DNA of 64,000 nucleotides, taken from Eopsaltria australis. Taxonomy: Eukaryota > Chordata > Aves > Passeriformes > Petroicidae. The first letter of the stretch is position 1; every line of letters starts with the position of its first letter. The DNA lies in assembly GCA_034509425.1 (NCBI GenBank), contig JAVTVJ010000373.1:744001-808000 (forward strand). Reading direction: 5' to 3'. Under the pieces are notes generated by a model that worked only from the letters and a program-made list of their open reading frames with translations, made no database searches and was not told the origin of the DNA. This document shows, in pieces, positions 23,301-38,300 of this stretch. A program made the position numbers and the translations under genes.

Positions 23301-26300
23301 TTTAAATATGAACAAAACTTACAGAGCACTTTACGAAGAAGTTACTCATCTACTGTAATACAATTCCATATGGCAGAGCATAGCTACTGTGATAGAGTGG
23401 GTTTGTTTATATTTTGTGTAACCAATTCAAATATTTTGACTTCAGCCTTAAGCATCCTCATGTTTGAGAAATTGGGAGAAAAACTTCTCTGAACATTTCA
23501 AGAAAAAGTTGGTGCTCATTTGGTAACAAGAAAATTATAGTTACGGAGTATCCCCCTTAAAGTATTTGTAACATAGAAAGCTGCAGGTTAGGCTATACTT
23601 CTGTCAATTCATGTGGGTGCTGTTTGTTTTTTTTTTTTTTTTTCTTTAGCTAAAAGGTCATGGATATGTTGTACTGTCCATTCTCTCTGTTAGTCCTCTG
23701 GAGTGAGAAACTTGATTGCATTTTTTTATTAAAATAGTGCAGATAAGTATAAGTTAAAATGAAAGTTTACATTAGGTCAAAATTAATTATTTAAGCAGTC
23801 ACCTTGTACTTGGCATTAAAGGGGAAAAAAATCTGAAAGCAGATGTGTTACTTGGTCCTTAAGTAAACACTGAGAGAAGTTTCATCCCTTGGATCATACA
23901 GATCTATGATTTTACTGCCTCTAGGAAGAAAATGTTACTTTGTTAGAGTGTGTGTCTGTAATAGCAGACCAAGCAAACCTGGGCATCTTACTCTGCTACT
24001 ACACTGTAGGATTGGAAGTTTTGGTCAGATTTGACCAATCAGGAAATTTTAGGATATTGCCAGATGTTCTGACCTTTGTCTTTAAACTGTTCAGCAGGTT
24101 ACCTGATTTATCTCACCCAAGGACAAATCGCCTTAACCACCTCCTTAGTGAAAAATCCTTGCTAAAGAAGGGATGGAGGAGGGCTAAGCACAGGGCCTTG
24201 CTGGGGAAGAGTTCTCCTTTGCTTAATGAATTCTGTCACTTTTGCAGTTGTGCTACCTATGGAACCTCTTCTTTGAGGAGAAGGGGTCAGGTGGGACAAA
24301 GTAATGTTTAAGTCTGGGTAGTCAGTGTTGGGGAAAAAAAAAGTCCTCCTAAAGAGCTTCATTCAGAAGGAATTTTATCTTTCTACATATTTTGGGAGAA
24401 TTAGGAAGTAAAAAAATTTCTTAGGTGATTTGTTTCTTCACTCAAGCATATAACAAATAAAAGTGGTAATACCGTAAAAGAGTACTGTTTTTGTTAGTTT
24501 CCTATCAGCTTAGAAGGAGGATGGAAATAGAGACCTATTTATTTTTACTTAGCTTCCCCAACAGCCTCCATTTTCTAAGACATCGTTGTCCTTATCTCTG
24601 TTGCATATCGGCTGCTTGTTATTTCCCCAAGCAACAGAAGCAGCAAAACAAAATGGGTATATGGTGGAATTTTTGTAACAATTCCATCATTTCTCAAAGT
24701 CACTGCATTACATGAGTGGCAGCAGCTAATCTGTGTCACTCTTTCACTGTGTTAGAGTTGTAGATAGTAACTAAGGCTTTCAAGGTGTAATTGAAGGCTT
24801 CACTTTCTTCATGTTAGAAGGTAGGGCTCTTCACAACTACAGAAGTTGTCCTTTTTCAAGAAACACATGGATTTAAGTTTTGTATAAAAACTGGTGGTTT
24901 CAACACCTCTGCCCTTCACACCTGCTTTTTCTAGGGCAAGCTTTTTGACTATCCCTGGTCAGGGATTGATTGGATTCTGCAAATGTTGACATCTCTTCTC
25001 TCGTTCTCTGTGGTTCTTGTCAGCCCATTGGAGAGCTGTCAGCCCTCGTCTGTTGGGCTGTTGGGAATGTACCTATGAAATGGCTTCAAATACTTAACTT
25101 GGTTTTGACTTATACTGGCAGTTGGTAGTTCAACACCTGCCTGGGGAAGATACAAAGATCTACAACGTGCATGGAAGAATAGCAGCTTGCTGCACCATAT
25201 TTTACAGATAAGCTCTGCTGGCATGGAGTTCTGGCAAAAACATAGTGTCAGCTGAAAAAAGTGAATCAAGTTTCTTTGTTAATGGTATATTACTTGTAAC
25301 AATAGCAGCTGAATGGGTTTTACTTGAAAGTTTGTTCAGCGTTCTTTAATAAGAGAATGTTGTACAGTATTTGCCAGACTTGCTTGCTGAAGGATAGCTT
25401 AACATCAGAAAGTTTTCTTGTGATGGGAAATAATCAAAATGTAGTTTGTTTTTGGTTTTTTAATGTTGTATTTCTAAAAGGCTTTTTTATCATCTGTCAG
25501 GTGACTGATTTAAGAGTATTTGCTACTTGTTGAGGTACAGAACTTAGTTTAAAAAAATTAAATTCTGGATTGGCCGGTTATCAAAGTTAATGTTGACAAA
25601 GTGTTCATATACTTGTAGTATATGTTGATAGATCAGAAGTTGTTAAGGTGTTAGGATAAGCATAATGTCTATCACTTTTAGCTTTTTCCTGTGCATTTAC
25701 AGATTTTCCAGGTTACAATGTATTTTGTGTTATGCTTTTGTACTTACTTAATAAAAGATTTATTACCACAGTCATTGCCTAGCATGCAAAAGACTTTTTG
25801 TATTATGCCTTCTTCTCCTGTTGGGCTCTCTTGATAAAGATTATAACTTTTTACTTCTGAAGTCTGTAAATATGTTTATGAGACAAAACAATAATCTGTT
25901 AGCGATTCTTTTGAAATCAGCAGCCATTATTTAAAAGGGTCAAGTGGTGTGTTCATTAGTAAGTATGTGTTTGGATGTACAGTAAATGAACTTCCCAGAC
26001 CAGGAGGTTGAAACTTTCCTACTGTGACCTTCAACATTATTGGGTTGGGGTTTCTTTTTGTTGCATTGGGTATTTTGGGGGGGATGCTTTTTTCTGTTGG
26101 TTTATTTTTAGATTTAAACCCAACCTTTAATGTTTAAGATGACTTTTAAATCTGCTGGACTTCAAACATAAATTTGTGAGATATATTAAGTTCTTTTATG
26201 GCTTCAGTATTTCCATGTCTCTTCATAGGACCCCAACTGAATGCACAGCTAGAAGGTTGGCTTTCTCAAGTACAGTCCACAAAAAGACCTGCAAGAGCCA

Positions 26301-29300
26301 TTATTGCACCGTAAGTCTGAAATAGAAGTTCAGTATATCTAATACTTGATTGGGTAAATGCTTTTCTTTTTTTTTTCTTTTTTTTTCTTTTTTTTTTTTT
26401 TTTTTTTAGTGCTTTTGAAAACTGGTAAAAGCTAGTGCTTAGCTGAAAGAAGCGTTGTGTGGTTTCTAAATAAGTATTTTGGATATAGCATAGAATGGCA
26501 GAAATCTGTGCACATTTGGGTGTTTGATTGCTTTTGCAGATGGAGTGCACACATAATATTTGTGATCCAGTAAGATGATAAGAGTTATATTAATGAGAAA
26601 ACCAACAAAACCCCCCCAATAACAGAAAAAAAAAACCCCAAAACAAAATAAGCAAAACTCCTGCATCCCTCACATGCCCTAAAGTTTACCAAGGCTTAAA
26701 AGCAAAAAGTAATTAAAACTATTCAACTATCCAAAATGGTTTACTTATGTTATTGTAGTTTGATTTTGTTTGAGCTGTTTGTCCACAGCTGAAATAGGGA
26801 TCATCTGAACTATTTAGGGTTCAATTTCCTGAAGATAGCTGAGACATGTAATGACTGAAGTATGTTGGTCATTGCAAGCAATTATGAGTTGGAAGGAAAC
26901 ACTAGAAAAAGAGCCTTAAATATGATGTTTTTCCTGTGCTAACTTAGCATTATCATAATGTTTGAAGTATTGCATAATAGTATTGAGTGTGCAGAAGTTG
27001 GTCCCACATCTGCCTTAGTCTTTCTTTCAGGAATGTCAGGAAACAGACCTTTCAGCTGCAGAATATGTAGTCTGGTTCTTTTTCCAGAATTGCTGGAGGT
27101 CTTCCTGTGATCTTACCACATTTTTTTTGTTAATTGTGCCCTTTTTTTGTCACCTTTTTTTGTGAAGTGGGATGTGTCTAAATATTTTTGTGGAAGATGG
27201 AAGAAGCCTGTAGCAGGGGGAACATTTCAGCAGGCTCTTTTGACATTGTCTAATAACATACCTTGCCCATTTGTGAGGTCTTGGTCTCCTATTTCTCCCC
27301 TTACCATGTATGTTAGTATTTTTCTGAGCTCTTCAGAATGAGTGGGTAAGTGATGTAGAAGTAAAATCCCAGAGTCATTTTGAATGTACCTTGCTCCAGG
27401 TATCAGTCTGTGAATGAATATAGATGTATGTGAGCATACTTACATATAAATGTGTATAAAATCCTCCAGTGCTATCAATGGGAACTTGTATCTTCAAACA
27501 TCCTGTGTATCTCAGGGCTTCCAGCATGCATCATTCTCAGTGTCATTGAGGAAAGCTGTGGTGTGGGCATAATGCTGAGTGACCAAGAGCCATTTTCTAC
27601 CACTTGACCTGGGACTCTGGGAACAAATGTTCTCCGAAATGAATGGTTTCAGCAGTGTAGAGTGAATTTTCACTTGTTATAATGGTCTTGAAGAAAATGG
27701 TTCTTCAGATTTGAAGGCAGTATTTGAAACAACTAATCAAAATTATAAATTGTTCTGGAGCACACACAGGAACAGGTTGAGAAAGGACCAGGCCAGAGAG
27801 TGATGGGAAATGGTGAAGCATGGAGCTCATTCTCTGCAGTAGAAGCCAGCATGCTGCCTTCTGCTCCTTTCCATGTGCACATTCATTCTGTCACTAAGTT
27901 ATTCTTCAGTGACAGAGCATTTTATTCTCTATCTGCTGTTATGTTTAGTTCTCTCTTTGCCAAGACTCCTCTACTGTCATTATATTCAGTTACTGGAGTG
28001 TGGTTAGAAGAGCTTTTTCTGGTAGTTTGCCGCTCCCTTGTTCCCTGGCTGCACTGTAAGCATTATCATGAGCTTCTCATAACATGCAGTTGTGCAGTCT
28101 GCACATGTCTTGTACAGATAAGGGAAGGTCCTTTGATCTGGGGGTTTCTTGACTGTCCTGTGGTCACTGATAGTTTAACTGGCTAGTAAATGGTCACTAC
28201 CAGTTCTTCACAAGTTTGGTCTTGTGTGATCAATACTGCAGCAGTGCTTTCCTGCTCTTTCAGGGGTTTTGAATCACTCTTACGATTTTCAGCTCACTGG
28301 GGACAAAACATAAATCCTGAGAGATTAACATTGAATATCAGCATATTTAAGATGTTAAGCAGTATTTAGCATCTTAATGTTTTGTACACTTTGGTTTGCA
28401 GCCATGCAGGATATACCTATTGTGGATCGTGTGCAGCCCATGCTTACAAACAAGTGGATCCCAATATCACGTGAGTGTTACAGCTTTCCTTACAAAGCCT
28501 AAGACCCTGAAGTTGCAATTCGCTGATAAGTGAAATGTTCTTGTTACATTCTTACACCTTGAAGTACTCAAACTTTATTTTGTGTTCTTTTAGCCTTCTG
28601 TGTGTGGCTTCTGTTTTAACATCATAAATGTTCAAATTGGATGTTAAAAAAGGGGAAAAAAAGGAGTATTGTTAAAATAATTGGTAACTTATTTTTTACA
28701 AGGGAGGGATTAAGGATGTTCTTTTTGCAGTTTATTACTGATGTTCCACTGCTTTTATAAGAGCCCAAGCTGATTTTGTAGAGGGGTTTTTGTATTTTGT
28801 TTTGGGTTTTTTGTTATTGTTGGGAGGTTTTGTTTGGTTTATTAAGTCTTTTAAAATACTTCACCATGATTCTGCATTGGTTTTTTAGTGCAGGATTATG
28901 GGCTGAATACTGCCAGGATTCTCTTCTGCTGTGGAGAAAGTGACCAGTGTGTTTATATAATATGTGAAGTCAGTGCAAGTTAATTGTTCCAATAATTTTA
29001 AATAGACTTTTGATTCTATCAAGTTTAAAAAAAAGAAAAGTTAAAAAAACCCCAACATGCTGTTGTAGTCTGTGCCTACCTCTGAAAATACTAATCCAGT
29101 TATTTTTTGGTAAAGGAATATAGTTCTTGTTATGTTCTGCTGACTGCAACAATTTTTTTTAAATGACAAAAACTCAAAACATCTCCAGTATTTACTCAAA
29201 GTATGTATTTTGCAATGCTAAATAAGAACTGGCTAGGTGTTATCAGTTGTTCATAAGATAACACACTGTAATACTCTTCAAAGACAATGGTTTTAGTTCT

Positions 29301-32300
29301 TTCTAAACTATTGCAAGTGATGTGAAAATAGCTCATGGTATGACAGATACCTAGTTTCTCTAGAACTTCCAGAACAAACTGCATTCCCTAGGTTCCCTGA
29401 TACAGAGTTGGTTGAACTTGCTGGATCATTTGCTATTTTACTGCACGGGATGTTTAGAATTCATCTTTGAGCTAAACTATTGCATGCTTGGATATTTGTT
29501 TTTATTAGCTTTGCAGGAAGTTTGTGTTTAAGTGTACCTTATTATAGCACTCTCTGTGTAAGGGATTAAAAAAAAAAAACCCTCAGAACTTTACATGTCT
29601 CCCACCCCTTTAAGTCAGTGCCAGAAACAATATGATCCTGAATCTGAAAAGCTGAATTGCCTATATTTTTTTTCTTTTTTTCTTGTAAGTCCTGTGGCAG
29701 GCGACCCTTAACATCTAATCAAGAGCCAGGAACTGAGGACTTGATGAAATAACATCATGATGACGTGTAACAGGTTGCAGTATCAGCTAAAGCTATGAAT
29801 GTGCAGGTCCAAGTCCCTGTTGTTGATGCAACAGCAAAAAAATAATAACATTTAACAACATAAGCCCAGCATTTGAGAAGGACTTAAATTTAATTTAGTG
29901 AAACCTAAGTAAGGCTAATCAAGTAAATAAATGAAAAACTCTGAATAGATGATAAATCCATAATTGTTACTTGATTCTGTATTTATTGTAGGTGGTGAGT
30001 AGCTGAAGGTTGTGTTGATTCAAGGAAAGAATTCAAAAAACTTTCAAAAAACTGTTCTAAGCAGCTGTAACACATCATTCAGCCTTCAAATGAGTGCAGT
30101 CAGACAAATTTGTAGCTGATGAGTGCCCTCTGATATGTAACCTGCTTAAGAGATTTAAGGCTAGAGCATTATTGAACTGATCTCATGATAATTTCTGAGA
30201 TACCAAGCGAGACTGGGCCATGGATTGACCTGGGGTCTTACTGGCAGCAGAGTAGAACTATTGTAGCCATGAGAAAGTCTCACTTTGTACATTTTTATTA
30301 AACTTTTTACTCTAAGCCGATTTGCTGTACAATTACAGTTGTCTAAATTGTGGCCTTGTGTGTTAATTGTTGTAGCCGAAAAATTTTCATTCTTGGGCCT
30401 TCCCATCACGTGCCCCTCTCCCGATGTGCACTTTCAAGTGTGGACATTTACAGAACACCTCTGTATGATCTTCGAATTGACCAAAAGAGTAAGTGCATGA
30501 CAAAGCTTGGCCTTCATTGAGGCTTGAGTATTGACTGTGGTGCTACAGTCCTGAGGGCTTTCTTCTTTTTGGGCACTTCCTTGCTCTAAGTGGTGTACAA
30601 GTGCAAATCTGGTTTTAGTGCAACAAAAACTAACTTCTGAAAGATCCTGGTTGTTTCAGACATGGTCACATTATAACCACAGTGTCTCTCTTGCTTCTGG
30701 CAAGTAAAGAATTCTAAATTTTTGCTTATCTTTCTAATTTTGAGTGTGTGCTTCAGGGTTTTAAAATTTAAATAGTGTTGCATCAAATAATAACTCATTA
30801 GACATCTCCATTTTCCTGTGAAGTGTTCTGGCTGGAAAGAAAGGTTCTTTAGTTGATTTGAGTTTGATTTCTGACAGAGGAATAACAGAAACAAAAAATT
30901 GCTTTTATTTGGATGCATTATTGCATGTGACTTTAACTTGCAAACTTAAAAACTGTTAGTCTGTGAAATACCAGTCTTTTGAACTAAGTGCTATGAAGAT
31001 AAATTTGATATTTTGACTTGTATGTATTTTGAAGTATACACAAGTGATACAGGATCTTTTTCAGAAGGGCTAATTAGCACAGATGTGTTGTTTCACTGTA
31101 ACTGTGATTAAGCAAGCTAACTCAGGCTTTCTACATTATGTCTGCAGAAATTTCCTTGGGTAGGAAATGTTTTGCTTTCTGTAGAACTCCTTTATGGAGT
31201 CAAGAAGGAGGCACAGCCCTAGATGAAATTCTACATTTGGTGGAGAAATTTCAGAATGTAGAGATGACTCTGCATACTCCCAAGTACACTTGAGAGTAGA
31301 AAAGATAACTTAAAAATGTGGATTACTTAATCAGTTGTGGCTGTCTCTAGATTTCATGATTTAGTCAATAATAAATTTGATTAAATAGTAACAAATTGAC
31401 CAATAGCTCATCTGGTGTATTTTTATTTTTTAAAGCATATAATGGGCAGTTTATGAAAAAAAAATTCATTGACTGGGCAAATGCATGTATATTTTCAAGT
31501 GTGTTTTATTTGTGTAATTAAATTTTGTATCACAACCAAAAATCTTTTTCTATATACTGATAAGGTCACTGATTTAACACATTCTGTAAACTGAATCAAT
31601 TGTGTTTATATTTTAATGACTTGAACATAATTTTAATGCTGAATTTATTGATAAACAAGGGTTTATGATGATAGCCCTTGAAGGCAAGTAATTTTTTATA
31701 GTGGGTATGTTCTGATAAAGGTACACTGTAGCTTGTTTTTTGCACTTGAAGTAGTCTTAAAAATCAGGTTTTACTATGGTTTTTTTGCTTATCTTTGAAT
31801 TCATTTCAGTTTATGGAGAATTGTGGAAGACTGGAATGTTTGAGCGGATGTCCCTACAGACAGACGAAGATGAACACAGCATTGAAATGCATTTGCCTTA
31901 TACTGCTAAAGCCATGGAAAGGTACTGGGGCTAATTACTTCTACAAGAATGAACATGATGTGCATTGGCTGTTTGAGCTGCTGTGAAGTGCAGTACGAAA
32001 TAATAATACATTTTATGAAACGGAAGACTTTATGGTGTATATAATGCTCATACTCCCCCTTCCCCCAATAAAAATTTTGGTAAGGAGAGGGTCAGAGACT
32101 AGGATAAGTTGCTCTTATAAACAGGTTGACTTAATACATACTTTCATGAACTTTTTGCAATAGCTGTTTTTTTTTCCCCCGACTTTTCAATGCATATCTG
32201 AAAGAAATTCAAATAGTTTTCTGTGGGATTTTAGGTTCATTTTGAGCCTTAATACTAATTTTGAAATCAGGGGGGTGGTTATAGCTGCTGTTTCTGATGT

Positions 32301-35300
32301 TTACTTTACATAAAAATTGTCAATCTGTGTTAGGGTTTCTTCCCTAACATGTACCCTGTCCTTTTTTTTATTTTATTTTTATTTTTTTAACTTCCATTGT
32401 GTTTTGAATTTTCCCTAGAGTATCAGTATATATCTGAGTACTGTGTTGAGCATTTTCATATACATCTCATATACTTTGGAGAATTCACCAGCATGCAGCA
32501 TCCATACAGGGAGAATTTAATTCTTAGTTAATTGCTGATTTCACTGTGTTATCATTTCTTTTTGTTTGCCTGGTATTTTCACTTTGCAGCAGAGAGAAAT
32601 ACTGGTTTTGGGGGTATGTGTTTTCTGAAGTTGAAGTACTTTGAAGTTCTAAAACAGCATCCTAGTATGACCTTACCAAATGACTATCCTCAAACCAATA
32701 GCAACCTTTTATAAACCATTCTGCAGTTTCAGTTAGCAAGCCCTGAAAAATCTTCAGATGTTACTTGAATTACAACCTTTTTTCTTTTGCTTATAAGCCA
32801 TAAGGATGAGTTTACTATTATTCCTGTGTTGGTCGGAGCACTGAGTGAGTCAAAAGAGCAGGAATTTGGAAAACTCTTCAGTAAATACCTAGCTGATCCT
32901 AGTAACCTCTTTGTGGTTTCTTCTGACTTTTGCCATTGGGGTAAGTTTCATATCTCATTATAAGAGTATATTGAATATCTTGTAGCTATTTCCATATAAT
33001 GTATTTTATTAAACACTGAACATTTTAACTTCTGGTAAATGTATTTTTGCAACTTAAATGCCTTCATAAAGTTTAAAAAGCCTTTAAAATCTAGAATAAT
33101 AGGTAAAAATATTAATGTGGTAATGTGTTTTAAGAGTAGTGGAGGAAATAAATGGCGAAGGTGTGTGGGTTTGTGTACATCTCTTTACTGTTGCAATGAA
33201 ATTATTGTCTGAAGTTGCTTGCTGTTTTTCCTCTTCTTTTAAGCACCTCAAAACAACTTTCAAAAAGAATTAGCTAAAAATTTGCTGGGCATGGCCACAT
33301 TCCCTGACAGAAATCAGTTTTCTATGTTTTACTGCTGCGTAAGATAGCAGATGGATAATTTATGCCAATTCACCAGTGCTACCCCAGGTCATCTTGGTGG
33401 CAGAGCTATAAAGACTTCAGAAGCCTTGACTTCTGTCCTGTTTTATCGTTTTATTTTTGTTTTAAGTGCCATGGTAGCTGGAAAAGGGACTGCTTCAGAA
33501 AGATATGTTATACAACAGACCTTCTTCCTTTTTTTCCGTTGTTGTCTTTGGTCACCTTAATTAAGTGCATGTTTTCCTTGTCTTTGAATTGTGGATTAGG
33601 TGGAAGTATGTATCAGAATGACCTGGTCCTGTTGTGGCTAATGACCCATCTAGAACTGCTCACTGAATTATCATGGATTTTTTCTTTTACTCTTCATTTA
33701 CTGTGGGTATTGTTGTGCAAGCAGAAGTAGCCTGACCCTGTGGCTGACTTTATCAAGTTGGATAGCAAAATGAAATGTTGCTTTACTTCTTAATTTACAG
33801 AATTAGATTCTAAGGCAATAGCAGGCAATTAGTGAGTGATACTTCAGTGTCACTTCTATGTAGTAGATTTCTCTTTAGGAACGTAGCCACCCATTGTGTA
33901 CTTTTTTATTCTACTTCTGGGCTGCTACTTCATGATTGCCCTAGAATTTCCTCAAGGAGCTAAAAAGTATAAAATAAATGAAGATTGCTTACAAGTATTA
34001 TACTTTCAAATATTTAGTAAGTATTAGGGAGTGTTTTAGCTACAATTTTTCCCTTTTTTATTTTATACATGATTTTTGTTTCAAGGTCAGAGGTTCCGTT
34101 ACAGTTACTATGATGAATCCCAAGGAGAAATTTATAGATCCATTGAGCACCTAGATAAAATGGTAAGTTTTCAGATTTGGTGGAACTAACTAACAAATTT
34201 CTCCTGTACATTCCATTTCTTTGAACACTTGAGAAATCTCTCTAACAAGCTATCATAGATCAGCTATTTTATTGAATGTCTAATTTTCCTTTGTTTACCA
34301 CAGTAAGAATTTAGCTGTTGGTTTTAGCTAGTATCCTCCCTCTTACTGATTGCAGACAATTATATTGCGGGTATAAATTAGTGAGCATAATTAATGAGAA
34401 TAAATGCATGTTCACCTACCTAAAATGCCTTAATGTAACATAATTTCTGTCCACATACCCTCTTGTGTTTTTAAAAAGCAATAAAAATGATACATGGAGA
34501 ATTGTGGTAGTTCCAGCTTGCTAGCTGGGATACCTGCATATAGAAACAGCGTTGTGAGTGTGCAAAGGGTTTCAGCAACGGACACTTGGAGAAGGAAAGG
34601 CTGTAGGGCATTGCACTGGTCAGGAAAATGAAAGCCACCATTTTCTTGGGGATAGCCTTCCCCCTGCCCCTAACTCTGTAGTAGGTGGTGGGGAAAAAGC
34701 AGTAGACCATACTTCATTTTGGCTTTGGCCAAAGGTTGAAAGGAATGTGAGATGGTCGAATGCCAATTATGTTGCTTTTTCTTTGCAGTCATGTGAGCCA
34801 AGGATTTCTTTTTAAATTAAAAAAAAACTTACAACTTAATGTTCAAGAGTATGCTTAAGGCACAGAATAGAATCAATTCTGGAAATATGTAACCTTAACT
34901 TGTTTTACAACTGTTTGCATCATTTATGTAACTGCTGTAGAATCTGTTAGAAGAGAGAACTGTTCTTATTGATGACATGTTAATTTTTTCCCTTTTCTTG
35001 AAGGAATAAATCCTATCTGCTGGAGAGATCTCTAGACTTTTTTGCTTTGTGTATCCATATTAACTTCTTTGTTTTTCTACTATTAATCACTGGAATAGGA
35101 ATAATAACAGTAAATATTTTGCCTTCATTCTGTTTATCCCATTTTTAATAATTCTTGTCATCAGTTGAGAGGCTTCTCTATCAAGAAAAGTGTTTTTCTA
35201 TAGAATCCCAGAATCAGCAGCTTTGAGTGTTCTTGCAGGAGGGCAGATTATGGTGCATTAGCAAACATTAGTTTCCCCTTGTTAATTTCTGTGGTGAAAG

Positions 35301-38300
35301 CCTGAAGAAAGACTGGACTTTGGCATTTAATTACTTTTAGGGAATACATTGCTGCACCAACTCTTCCTTTTGGTAGTTATCCAGCAAAATGGTAGTGATG
35401 TTTTTAGTAACATGAAAAATCATATCTGTTGTCTAATAACTACGAAAATACTTTTTCAGTCTTAAGTTTAACTGGAAAACTAAACATGCTGTATAGCAGT
35501 ATACTGTGGTTATTTTTTGCTTGCTTATATCATGCCATATCTGAACACTACTCCATATTCAGATGCTGTATGGAGGAGGTTTTGCTTGGGTAATTTTCAG
35601 AGATGTCTTGTTAGCAATATCACAAAGATCTCCCTGTCACATTTTTCTAGTTTTTGGACATTTGTTCAATTTTATGTGCCACTTGGCTACTTCGTGTCTC
35701 CTTAGATAAGTACTGGATTTATTCATGTGATTTGATGTGCTAAACAAACTTGTACTGTTGTAACCAGTAGACTTGTCTCAAAATAGCATTGAGACAAAAC
35801 TGTACTAAAATTGGCTTAATTTTATTGGCCCTAACTAAGAAAGCAGTCAGCTGAGCATATTGTAAGCAAGAAGGTGTTCTGGGGTAAGATCAAATCAATT
35901 TTCCTTAGAAATGCCTTTGTGGGGGGATGATGGCCTCTTCTTTAATTGGACTGGACCTTATGTATAGATGCATGATGATTTTCTCACCTAGTGAGTAAAA
36001 TCTGCTGAACATTTTGGGCGTTGAAGGTTTACTTGCTGTGATTCTAAGTTAGAGCCATTAGACTCCAGCATAAAACAATTACAGAGTAGTAAATATTGCT
36101 GGGCAGATGTCAGTTTCTCCATGGTAATTGTTGCTCTGACCACTGTCACCACAGCACACTTCGTGATGTCATGGCAAAAGGAGGGAATAGCCTCATTAGA
36201 AGGGGTACCTCAGGGGAGAATCCTCAAATGAAGGGTTATAATTGAGCAGCTGTTGTGCAATAGTTTGTGTATCTTAACGTGAAACACATGATCTCTTAAC
36301 ATGTAAGTGGGGGAAGTATTTTGTAGGACATTATTGAAGAGTAATTATTTTTGATTGACTAGCCAGAAAATGCAGACTGCTCACTTCAGTCTTCACTGCC
36401 ACATTGCTCATTTTCTATGAGCATGTATTTGGTATGGGATACTTTACACCTCACTTGAGTCAATGGGAGGATTGTGTTACCCTGAATGCTGATGGGGGAA
36501 AATGCAGCCATTGAGAAGTGCTGTGCAGGAATAGCCAGTACTTGTTGTTCAGGAGCCATGCTCAGCACCCATAGGTTCTCAGGTACCTCTAAAGGCCTGC
36601 TGAATTCTAGTGGCTTTTGCAGTGCTGCTGCAGTGTGCCAGGACCTTCCACAGTGCTTCAGCCTGGGAAGGCTTCTTAGGCTGGGCATAAGTAAGATTAT
36701 GACTCTCTCTCTGCCTGGGTGCCCAGGTCCCCGTTCTCTTCTCTGTGCCCAGACAGTAGTTTTCCTGGTTATTTGTCATCTAGTCTGAGTGACTCAAACA
36801 TGCAAAGATAGTTGGGCTGGATAGTACTAAGACCAAGTTTGTTTCCACTTCCATTAGAGTGCTATTAGTTTACATCTTTAAGTGTGAAGAAACAGCTGAA
36901 ATAACTGATAACGAACTTTAACATGATCAGCCAAAGCATTATTGGCATATAGTATAAAATGAGCCTATAGATTGTTGGAGGGGGTTTTTGTTTGTTTGTT
37001 TGTTTAGGGGTATGTTTGTGTGATTTTTATTGTTTTTTCAAGTTTTTTTGTAGGCTGTAGACACTTGATCCTATTAAGGGATGATAATTAAAAATGTGTC
37101 ATATTTAAGTCATATTAAGTGCACTGTGCTAGGATGTTGTAGATGCCATTAGCAGTATCCGGGTAACTGAGGTATGCAATTTCTATGCAATGCCATCATA
37201 ACCATATGATAAACTGTGGAACTGTGCTTACACTTTTATCATGTGGGTTTTGTTATGTGTTTTAACTCTATTCTAAGCCATGCCTGGCTGAGTTGTTTCA
37301 AATACTGAGAACTATTATCCTCATAATTCTGCTTTTTATAAAACACAACCTGGCAAAAATGTTTCCTTTGTTCCTCAACACCATTTTAGACTGAGAAACA
37401 AGCTTGGTAGTCTTTGCTCCTCTGCCTCAATGGTTTTTAAATCCAAAAGATTGAAATATTCAGTGCCACCTACTGCTTACAGGATATCTGTTCATACCAA
37501 TTCCCTATGGATTTTCTTCAGTCTGTGATGTATGGAACTCTGTTAGCATTTTCTGGGATGAACTACATAGCTGTAAATGTTTTGCAGTGCTGAACTGTGC
37601 ACTGAAATAAGCTTAGTAGGCATTCTCATAAATCCATGTCCATTCATTTGAGACAAATGCTCAAATGCCTCTGCCCAGTATGTTCCAGTTACAACTGTAA
37701 AACAAGTCTCTCAATTGACCAGCCATTTTCATTTTTTTTAAAAGGTCATGAGAGGGTTTTGCAAACAGATAAAATATATTCTCGTGAACAGTTCAGTGTC
37801 TGAGTAAGTGCCTCATGCATCTTTAGTTTCACTTAAGTACGTAGACAAGTTTAGTTCTGCTTTCTTCAGCTGTGTATTGACGTGTACAATCTACAAGTAA
37901 ATGGATGGTTCAAAAGATATGATTTGGAAACTTTCAAAATGCAATGGTATCTATGTAATCACTGCTAGTTAGAGATTAACTGCCATTATTTTTTTTGGCA
38001 CTCATTTAGACTCTGTAGATGTGGAGTGATTAACAGCTCCAATTACTGGCCAAGGGTCCACACACCCCCTCCATAACTCCAGAAGAACTCAGCTCTTACC
38101 ACCAATTGGCCAGCTTAGCTTGGTTTTGTTTTTCCATAAAATGTATTTATGAATTCATCTTATGTCTGTTTCTATTTGAAAGGGTAGTGGTTATTGTTGC
38201 TGTTTTATAATTCTCCCAGCTCTCCTGGGAATCTTCTACTCCTCCATTGTAAACTGTGATCCAGCCTGAATAATTAGCTGATATCTGCCAGATCGGCCAA

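Larger units (their letters stand above)
14387..26228. other. MEMO1: MEMO1 intron 1, about 11.8 kb
   Basis: This is the largest intron. The first 400 bp are still CpG island; the rest is AT-rich. It holds a 38-bp tandem duplication (14932-15005), a CR1 tail (20517-20603), a 22-bp duplication (22764-22803) and poly(T) runs. No further exon or RNA gene was recognised on either strand. Confidence 0.75.

Noticed and set aside
26266..26550. 94-codon minus-strand frame with a Lys/Arg-rich run
   Set aside because: The run is the translated complement of the intronic polypyrimidine tract, and the frame overlaps MEMO1 exon 2 antisense.
35203..35222. Short string resembling the CR1 terminal repeat
   Set aside because: Only about 20 bp match, with no adjoining CR1 body, so chance cannot be excluded.
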